From: JBBQIY01 sp964618405
Lineage (GTDB): Bacteria; Verrucomicrobiota; Kiritimatiellia; RFP12; UBA3636
Direction of reading: 5' to 3'
NCBI GenBank assembly: GCA_964618405.1
Contig: CAZUAY010000032.1
Coordinates: forward strand, 1 to 19,914
Length of the DNA stretch: 19,914 nucleotides
How positions within the stretch are numbered: the first letter of the stretch is position 1; each line of letters opens with the position of its first letter. Below, piece after piece: positions 15,052-19,914 of the stretch. The translations under genes and the position numbers were made by a program. The notes below the pieces were generated by a model. That model searched no databases. It saw only the letters and a program-made list of their open reading frames with translations, and was not told the origin of the DNA.

Positions 15052-16000
15052 GCGCGCCACCATCGCGCCAGTAGGCGGCGAGCCCTTCGCCAGCGTTCGC
15101 GATGTGCGCCACATCGGCGTTGAGCGCATCACAAGCGCTCTTTGAAAAGGGTGTATCATCGTTGCCTTTAGCCAAAATAAGCAGGCGGTTACCTTGGAGC
15201 GCTTCAAGGTAGAGGCTTTCTGGCATGTAGGCGTGAGGCATCGACGAGGGCAGAATGTGCAGGAGTTTGGCTTCGGGCCGCGCGAGTAGCGCATCGCGCA
15301 CAGCCTTTTCGCCGGGGCTGATGAAGCCGCTAAGAATAGCATAGCCAGCGTTTACGGCATCGTGGCAGCGTGAGACGACCCGCATCATAGCCTCTGGCGT
15401 AAGCTTGCGGCTGACCCGCAGGCCAAGGAGTTTCGTATCGCCATTCAGCAAGCCTGTGTTGCCAATGCCCCTCCAGAAGGTTTCGGCATCGAGCCGAGGC
15501 GAATCGAGAGGTTCACGGATTCGGAGGCGTTCTGGGTGGTTGTGGCGGAGTTCGTATTTGAGCGGATTGTAGCGAATATAGCGCTCGACGGCATCGATGA
15601 AAGGGCGCGTCGAGCAAATGCGGTCGTGGTAGCCTTGCTGCCAGAGTTTGCCTGCTCCACCAAGATCCCAAGCGCATTTCGTGGTATAGCTCTTGAAAGG
15701 ACCGAAAAAACGCCCCAGCGTTTTGAGTGGTTCGGCCAGGTTTGGCTTGAGGTAAACCCGGCAATGAATATGATCCGGCATGATGACCCAACCGAACAAG
15801 GTGACATCGGGCACCCGATCCGGCATGGAGCAGAGCGACTCTGCCACCTGGGCACCCAGAGGCGAAAGCGAAACCGCGCCATCGACGACGCGAGCGAAAC
15901 GTGCCGCACGGGGTTCGGTCACGATCGTGACGAAAAGCGAGGCGCCACGAGAGTAGTCGTAGCCTTTGTAGCGGGTGAAATGTTGGATATCAGAATCCAT
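15035..16000 (-). CDS. REP-associated tyrosine transposase (Y1/HUH) with C-terminal extension
   Basis: This is a 321-residue IS200-like single-strand transposase. The HUH pair is H77-I-H79 in GWVIMPDHIHC. Downstream are LWQQGYHDR (119-127) and the family signature AVERYIRYNP (137-146); the catalytic tyrosine is probably in one of these segments (Y124 or Y141). Family members are usually about 150-220 residues, so residues 195-321 are extra. That part alternates strands and helices (GYAILSGFISPGEKAVRDALL, LLHILPSS, RLLILAKG), which recalls a Rossmann-like nucleotide-binding fold such as DprA or LOG; this is a visual impression only. A strong promoter lies just before the ATG and no Shine-Dalgarno is visible. 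REP-like palindromes lie beside the 3' end, so this is probably a resident REP-mobilising gene rather than a full IS with its own ends. Confidence 0.85.
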   Translation of the reverse strand: MDSDIQHFTRYKGYDYSRGASLFVTIVTEPRAARFARVVDGAVSLSPLGAQVAESLCSMPDRVPDVTLFGWVIMPDHIHCRVYLKPNLAEPLKTLGRFFGPFKSYTTKCAWDLGGAGKLWQQGYHDRICSTRPFIDAVERYIRYNPLKYELRHNHPERLRIREPLDSPRLDAETFWRGIGNTGLLNGDTKLLGLRVSRKLTPEAMMRVVSRCHDAVNAGYAILSGFISPGEKAVRDALLARPEAKLLHILPSSMPHAYMPESLYLEALQGNRLLILAKGNDDTPFSKSACDALNADVAHIANAGEGLAAYWRDGGAPAVLT

Positions 16001-16006
16001 GCCGCA

Positions 16007-16035
16007 ACAATAGGCTAAGCTCGGGGGTTTGTCAA
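16007..16035 (-). promoter_or_regulatory. Sigma-70 promoter of the transposase gene
   Basis: On the minus strand TTGACA (16030-16035), a 17-nt spacer and TATTGT (16007-16012) form a near-consensus promoter. Transcription would start about at the ATG (15998-16000), so the message may be leaderless, which fits the lack of a ribosome site. Confidence 0.6.
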
Positions 16036-16039
16036 CGCC

Positions 16040-16064
16040 TTGTCTGTGAGGCGCCCTCTATGGG
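16040..16064. repeat. Degenerate REP-like element on the 5' side of the transposase
   Basis: GTCTGTGAG followed by CGCCCTC-N2-TGG (within 16040-16064) resembles the reverse complement of the REP-like copies at 14896-14987 (CGTCTTGAG, then CCGCCCTC-N2-YGG). The stem is broken, so this would be a decayed copy in inverted orientation. A chance match cannot be excluded. Confidence 0.35.
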
Positions 16065-16077
16065 TCCCGAAAAATAA

Positions 16078-16106
16078 TTGACATATTGGAGACATAAAAA
16101 TAAAAT
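16078..16106 (+). promoter_or_regulatory. Sigma-70 promoter of gpmA
   Basis: TTGACA (16078-16083), a 17-nt spacer and TAAAAT (16101-16106) match the housekeeping consensus with one mismatch. The start would be near 16113, followed by AAGGA (16122-16126) 7 nt before the gpmA ATG. It diverges from the transposase promoter. Confidence 0.7.
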
Positions 16107-16133
16107 ACCAGACATAGATGAAAGGAAATACAA

Positions 16134-16820
16134 ATGTCAAAACTTGTGCTGCTCCGCCATGGCGAGAGCGAATGGAATCTAAAGAACCTCTTTACGGGGT
16201 GGACCGATGTCGATTTGACGGAGCAGGGCGTCTGCGAAGCTCGCGAGGCGGGACGATTGCTCCGGCAGAATGGCTTTGTCTTCGATATTGCCTATACTTC
16301 GGTGCTTAAACGTGCCATTCGGACGCTTTCTTTGGCTCTTGATGAGATGGAGTTGCTCTGGATTCCCGTTTATAAGTCGTGGCGTCTCAACGAACGGCAC
16401 TACGGTGCACTTCAGGGATTGAACAAGGCCGAGGTGGGGCGTCAGTATGGAGAAGATCAACTTAACATTTGGCGTAGGAGTTACGATGTGAGCCCTCCTG
16501 CGATGACCCGTGATGACGAACGGTACGCTGGGCGCGACCCACGCTATGCCGATCTGGCCGAGCAGGACATTCCGCTGACCGAGTGCCTTAAGGATTGCAA
16601 AGAACGGTTAATGCCCTTTTGGGCGGAAACCATTGAACCGGCGATTCGGCAGGGGAGATCCGTACTCATCGTCGCTCATGGAAATAGTCTCCGTGCGCTG
16701 GTGCAATACTTAGATAACCTCTCGAACGACGACGTGCTTGCGTTGAACATCCCAACTGGAAAACCCCTCGTTTATACGCTGGACGATGCGGGTCGCTCGC
16801 TCGGGCGGGCGTACCTGTAA
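16134..16820 (+). CDS. gpmA: 2,3-bisphosphoglycerate-dependent phosphoglycerate mutase
   Basis: The 228-residue product is a full-length dPGM that interconverts 3- and 2-phosphoglycerate in glycolysis and gluconeogenesis in the cytoplasm. The signature LLRHGESEWNLKNLFTGW covers 6-23, with R8 and the phospho-accepting H9. R60, E87 (NERHYGALQG) and H182 (VAHGNSLRAL) complete the active site. The DERYAGRDPRY loop and the C-terminal substrate-gating tail are present, though the tail is short. The start has a good ribosome site and its own sigma-70 promoter. The next gene is 112 bp away and appears to have a separate promoter. The 3' end, including the stop, is duplicated in tandem. Confidence 0.95.
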   Translation: MSKLVLLRHGESEWNLKNLFTGWTDVDLTEQGVCEAREAGRLLRQNGFVFDIAYTSVLKRAIRTLSLALDEMELLWIPVYKSWRLNERHYGALQGLNKAEVGRQYGEDQLNIWRRSYDVSPPAMTRDDERYAGRDPRYADLAEQDIPLTECLKDCKERLMPFWAETIEPAIRQGRSVLIVAHGNSLRALVQYLDNLSNDDVLALNIPTGKPLVYTLDDAGRSLGRAYL

Positions 16821-16837
16821 GGCGGGCGTACCTGTAA
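16804..16837 (+). repeat. 17-bp tandem duplication spanning the gpmA stop codon
   Basis: GGCGGGCGTACCTGTAA occurs at 16804-16820 and again immediately at 16821-16837. The first copy encodes the last residues and stop of gpmA; the second is untranslated. The copies are identical, so the event looks recent. Confidence 0.9.
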
Positions 16838-16847
16838 GACGGAAGAA

Positions 16848-16876
16848 TTGATTCCCTGCGAACTTTGTAATATGGT
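16848..16876 (+). promoter_or_regulatory. Possible sigma-70 promoter of the flavodoxin-like/MoxR/DUF58 operon
   Basis: TTGATT (16848-16853), 17 nt, then TATGGT (16871-16876) is a weak match. TAATAT just upstream of the -10 is an alternative hexamer at poor spacing. The position, about 55 bp before the first gene of the operon, is plausible. Confidence 0.35.
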
Positions 16877-16932
16877 AACATCCTGCCAATCGATCTAAAA
16901 AAAAGAGTGAAACAAAAAAAAGGTTTTGAGAC

Positions 16933-17580
16933 ATGAGTATACAGAGAATGATTCTCGCAACATTGCTTGCTGTCTGCGCGACCTCGTTGACCGCCCTCGC
17001 GGCTGATGCTAGCGCCTCCGCGCCGAAACACTTCCGTGCCGTGGTAATCCAGGGAGCGGGCTACCTTCCGGGTGCAAAGAAGCCGCAAGGTGCCGATGCC
17101 ATCACACACGCGACAACCAAAGTGGTGAACACCTATGTTCTCACGGATGCGCTTGTTGCAAAGCTCACCGCCCTCGGCGTCGCTGTCGAAGTGATGCAAT
17201 TCAACGACTGCAAGGATCTCGCCTGCCTTGATGCCTCAGCAAGCAACACGGTGAAAAGCGTGGATCTCGTTATTTTCGCCGGCCCAGAACACATGGGCAA
17301 GCCTACTAAACAGTTGAGTGCGCTCTACCCAAAACTTAAGGACGTGGCGATCCGGAATCCCGGACTCGTCTGTACGACCCTCGTCTCTGCAGGTAGCAAA
17401 GGAAAAAAATCCATCGCTAAGACGGAAGCGGCATTCAAAGCGGCTGGCGTGAAGTTTGTTCCCGGCGTGGGCTTGAATCCTCCCGGCTTTTTACGCAAAG
17501 GCGCTAGCCCAGAAGAAATCGACACCGCCTTGGCGGATTTCGCGGTACGCCTCGTCGCTGCATTGTCCACCGCTGAATAA
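16933..17580 (+). CDS. Exported flavodoxin-fold protein
   Basis: The 215-residue product starts with a signal peptide (MSIQRMILATLLAVCATSLTALA), with likely cleavage after ALA near residue 23. The mature part alternates strands and helices in a flavodoxin/NAD(P)H-oxidoreductase-like order: FRAVVIQGAGYLPG (loop where FMN phosphate would bind), a helix, VAVEVMQFND, then VDLVIFAGPEHMGKPTKQLSALYPKL, the usual position of the isoalloxazine-contacting loop. Cofactor binding is not proven, and flavodoxins are normally cytoplasmic, so export is unusual. The ribosome site is weak (GAG shortly before the ATG). The gene ends 3 nt before the MoxR gene, so it is probably the first gene of that operon. Confidence 0.7.
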   Translation: MSIQRMILATLLAVCATSLTALAADASASAPKHFRAVVIQGAGYLPGAKKPQGADAITHATTKVVNTYVLTDALVAKLTALGVAVEVMQFNDCKDLACLDASASNTVKSVDLVIFAGPEHMGKPTKQLSALYPKLKDVAIRNPGLVCTTLVSAGSKGKKSIAKTEAAFKAAGVKFVPGVGLNPPGFLRKGASPEEIDTALADFAVRLVAALSTAE

Positions 17581-17583
17581 GGG

Positions 17584-18543
17584 ATGATGATGGATAAAGG
17601 CGAAAATAGAATAGCGGATGGTGGCGAGCTGGAGCGCCTCCGAAAAAATCTCGGCGCAGTGATCCGAGGCAAAATCGAGACGATCGATCAGTTGCTGGTT
17701 GCGCTGTTGGCGGACGGGCATGTGCTCATCGAGGATGTTCCGGGCACGGGCAAGACGACGTTGGCGAAGGCTCTGGCAGTTTCCATCAAAGCCCGATTTT
17801 CGCGCATCCAGTTCACGCCAGATCTTTTGCCGACCGATATCGTAGGCGGCATGATCTATTCGGCGGCGAGTGGCGAGTTTACCTTTCGCCCCGGGCCCAT
17901 CTATGCGAATATCGTGCTGGCGGATGAAATAAACCGCGCCTCACCGCGGACGCAATCAGCGCTCTTGGAGGCGATGAGCGAACGGCAGGTGACGACCGAG
18001 GGAGATTCGAGGACTCTGCCGCGGCCGTTTCTTGTTCTCGCCACGCAAAATCCCATCGAGCATAACGGCACCTATCCGCTTCCAGAGGCGCAGTTGGATA
18101 GGTTTTGCATGCGGATTTCACTCGGCTATCCATCCAAAGAACAAGAGCTCTTGATTTTGCATGATCAGGAGTTCACGCATCCGCTCGACGGGCTGGGTGC
18201 GGTGATGGAAACGGAGGCGCTACTCCGGTTACAAGCAGAGGTGCGCGGCGTGGGCGTTGAAGAATCGGTTCTCGACTATATTGTGCGGCTGGTCTCGCGC
18301 ACGCGCGGCGATGCGAGATTGCGCCTAGGTGTGAGTCCGCGTGGGGCGCTTGATTTGCGGCGTTGCGCACAAGCGGCGGCATTTATGGATGGGCGCGATA
18401 GCGTTCGCCCCAGTGACGTTCAGCGGCTGGTGGTTCCTGTGTTGGCGCATCGGGTTGTTGTGGAGGTGAAGGCGCGGCATGGCGGACTCACGGGCGAAAC
18501 GGTCATCAGCGAGGTGTTGCGCACCGAAACAGTTCCTGCATGA
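17584..18543 (+). CDS. MoxR-family AAA+ ATPase
   Basis: This is a typical 319-residue MoxR protein. Walker A is VPGTGKT (52-58) and Walker B is VLADEINRA (111-119, D114/E115). Sensor 1 is ATQNP (153-157, N156) and LPEAQLDRF (166-174) carries R173. The C-terminal helical lid includes GVSPRGALDLRR. MoxR ATPases act as chaperones that mature or remodel partner complexes, usually with DUF58 and vWA proteins encoded nearby. Three consecutive ATG codons (17584, 17587, 17590) could start it; GGG just before them favours the later ones slightly. Its stop overlaps the DUF58 start (ATGA). No vWA gene follows within the window, but one lies upstream in the sigma-factor operon. Confidence 0.93.
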   Translation: MMMDKGENRIADGGELERLRKNLGAVIRGKIETIDQLLVALLADGHVLIEDVPGTGKTTLAKALAVSIKARFSRIQFTPDLLPTDIVGGMIYSAASGEFTFRPGPIYANIVLADEINRASPRTQSALLEAMSERQVTTEGDSRTLPRPFLVLATQNPIEHNGTYPLPEAQLDRFCMRISLGYPSKEQELLILHDQEFTHPLDGLGAVMETEALLRLQAEVRGVGVEESVLDYIVRLVSRTRGDARLRLGVSPRGALDLRRCAQAAAFMDGRDSVRPSDVQRLVVPVLAHRVVVEVKARHGGLTGETVISEVLRTETVPA

Positions 18544-19868
18544 AAACCAGAAGCAAACGGTTTGTCTTATTTAAAAGACGCTTGAAAGGGGCCGGCATCG
18601 GCTATCAGCATGGACGGCGAGAACGGATCACGAAGAATTTTGTGGGCATTACATGGGTCTACTATTGGCTGACCGCGCAGATGACGATACGTCTTCTTTT
18701 AATAGGCGTTGTTGCTCTCTCCCCAGCCGTGCTCATGATGATGTTGGGTTGGGATAATCGGGCGTTCAACATTTCGTTTGCCGTGATCGCGTGGATTTTA
18801 TCGTGCATGCTGGTCGGTTGGCTTCTGCGTCCCAAATTGCTCGTCGAGGCACATTTGCCGACGCGGATCGAACGCGGAAGCACGTTTGCTACGCAGTATC
18901 GCGTCCGCAATATCGGCCGGCGCACGGCGCGGAGCCTTGCCATCGATACGCTCATCTTCCCCAGCTTCATTAGCTTGTGGGTTCAGCGGGCTTTGCTCAA
19001 TACGCTGGCTGTTGGCGAAGAAGCCACTGTGTCGGGAAGTATTACGGTGAACGTGCGGGGTGTGATCTCGCTGCCGGCCTTTCGATGGGATTCCGACTTC
19101 CCTTGCGGCTTCTGGCGCTGGGGGCGCACAGACCACAAGAACGAGCGCCTGTTGTTTGCGTATCCGCGGTATGTGCGACTCGATTCCTTTGACCTCCCTC
19201 TCGGTAACCGCAATCGCAACGAACTGTCGTCGGCGAGTGAATTGACACGTGAGGCATTCGAATTTCATGGGTGTCGCGAATTTCGTGACGGAGACTCCTT
19301 ACGGCATGTTCATGCCCGTTCGTCCGCTCGGCTCGGTGTGCCCGTGGTGAAAGAATTTCAGACGGAAGGGCGCTCCAGAACGGCACTGCTAATCGACACG
19401 CGCGGAAAATGGATGTTTGGTGGCATGCGCGAACATTTTCTTCGCATCGATCCTTTTGAAGCGGCACTCTCGGTTACAGCCTCTATTGTGGATTACCTGT
19501 CGACGACGGATCGCATTTTGGAACTGCTCGTGGCAGGACCGGATATCTATCGGTTTGTCAGTGCTGGCCGCGTAGGCTACCTCGAAGAGGTGCTCGATAT
19601 CCTTGCTGCGGTCGAGCCCATGCGCGAGGATCCGTTGGAAAAACTGAAACCTATCTTGTTTGATGAGATTCGATTGATTCAAAGTATTTGTCTTGTTCTG
19701 ACGGGGTGGGATGAGCGCCGTCGAAAATTGATTGCAGATATTAGCGCATGGGATATCGGGCTCAAGGTGATTTTGCTTACGCCCTTTGGCAAACGCCCCG
19801 ACGATCTGCCGGGGGATGTTATCTGCCTTTCAGCACGTTCCGTGCTGAAAGGCAATTACGAATTATGA
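18540..19868 (+). CDS. DUF58 membrane protein
   Basis: The product has 442 residues with two TM helices near the N-terminus (about 49-70, LLLIGVVALSPAVLMMML, and about 77-95, ISFAVIAWILSCMLVGWLL). A beta-rich region follows (LLVEAHLPTRIERGSTF). The DUF58 core is at about 240-280, with HGCREFRDGDSLRHVHARSSAR and VVKEFQTEG. DUF58 proteins are standard partners of MoxR ATPases and are thought to function at the membrane with vWA proteins. The basic N-terminus (about 35 residues) before the first helix is longer than usual. The 4-nt overlap with the MoxR gene supports coupled translation. The last residues (NYEL) and the stop codon are supplied by a heptanucleotide repeat array, and a perfect 13-bp hairpin lies just before them, so the original C-terminus may have been altered. 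Confidence 0.9.
   Translation: MKTRSKRFVLFKRRLKGAGIGYQHGRRERITKNFVGITWVYYWLTAQMTIRLLLIGVVALSPAVLMMMLGWDNRAFNISFAVIAWILSCMLVGWLLRPKLLVEAHLPTRIERGSTFATQYRVRNIGRRTARSLAIDTLIFPSFISLWVQRALLNTLAVGEEATVSGSITVNVRGVISLPAFRWDSDFPCGFWRWGRTDHKNERLLFAYPRYVRLDSFDLPLGNRNRNELSSASELTREAFEFHGCREFRDGDSLRHVHARSSARLGVPVVKEFQTEGRSRTALLIDTRGKWMFGGMREHFLRIDPFEAALSVTASIVDYLSTTDRILELLVAGPDIYRFVSAGRVGYLEEVLDILAAVEPMREDPLEKLKPILFDEIRLIQSICLVLTGWDERRRKLIADISAWDIGLKVILLTPFGKRPDDLPGDVICLSARSVLKGNYEL
19825..19853. repeat. Perfect 13-bp inverted repeat at the end of the DUF58 gene
   Basis: Arms GCCTTTCAGCACG (19825-19837) and CGTGCTGAAAGGC (19841-19853) pair perfectly around the loop TTC. It lies within the coding frame and directly abuts the heptamer array. 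There is no T-run, so it is not a classical terminator; it may be a mobile palindrome or an mRNA 3' stabiliser. Confidence 0.85.
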
Positions 19869-19914
19869 ATTACGAATTATGAATTATGAATTATGAATTA
19901 TGAATTATGAATTA
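19854..19914. repeat. Heptanucleotide tandem repeat (AATTATG)n running off the window
   Basis: Eight full units plus a partial one: AATTACG, AATTATG, AATTACG, then five AATTATG and AATTA at the edge. The period is 7 bp throughout. The array begins inside the DUF58 coding frame and provides its TGA stop at 19866-19868. Its true length is unknown. Confidence 0.95.

Noticed and set aside
15536..16018. Plus-strand open frame of 160 codons opposite the transposase
   Set aside because: It lies antisense to the conserved HUH domain and shows no recognisable protein pattern.
16966..16986. Lipobox in the flavodoxin-like protein (LAVC around residue 15)
   Set aside because: Position -1 is Val instead of Gly/Ala/Ser, and a better signal peptidase I site (ALA) follows near residue 23.
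19854..19914. CRISPR array
   Set aside because: The unit is 7 bp with no spacers; it is a simple tandem repeat.

Overview
The window is about 20 kb of a bacterial chromosome of moderate GC content. The gene content suggests a Gram-negative-type PVC-superphylum bacterium, such as the Kiritimatiellota, Lentisphaerota or Verrucomicrobiota. The indicators are an ECF sigma factor coupled to a membrane/vWA protein, a giant exported beta-rich protein, a MoxR-DUF58 pair, sigma-54 type promoters, an HU protein with zinc ribbons, and a REP-associated transposase. This assignment is an inference from content; no rRNA or other phylogenetic marker is present.

Left part (1-5162). The 3' end of a probable TIM-barrel glycosidase-like gene runs in from the left edge. 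Next comes an HU-family DNA-binding protein carrying two tandem zinc-ribbon modules, then a convergent gene for an exported coiled-coil protein. A proline-rich double-PAS protein follows, 9 nt ahead of an RNase Z-like metallo-beta-lactamase-fold hydrolase. The HU/zinc-ribbon gene and the PAS gene each have a close match to a sigma-54 (-24/-12) promoter, and the two promoters resemble each other beyond the usual consensus.

Centre (5163-14933). A three-gene unit on the + strand encodes an ECF-type sigma factor, a one-TM protein with a YfbK-like von Willebrand A region (4-nt ATGA overlap with the sigma gene), and a 2116-residue secreted/membrane beta-rich protein with no recognisable family. The sigma gene is preceded by an RpoE-like GGAACTT-N15-ACTGA element. 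I infer a self-regulated envelope-sensing system, and this is the best candidate in the window for something undescribed.

Right part (14896-19914). REP-like hairpins overlap the 3' end of the giant gene and lie beside a minus-strand REP-associated tyrosine transposase. That transposase has an unusual C-terminal extension of about 120 residues. gpmA (phosphoglycerate mutase) diverges from it behind a strong sigma-70 promoter. A probable operon follows: an exported flavodoxin-fold protein, a MoxR AAA+ ATPase and a DUF58 protein (3-nt gap, then 4-nt overlap). The DUF58 gene ends in a perfect 13-bp hairpin followed by a heptanucleotide tandem repeat that supplies its last codons and stop and runs off the window edge. 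MoxR and DUF58 proteins usually work with vWA proteins, so this operon and the sigma/vWA/giant unit may be functionally connected.
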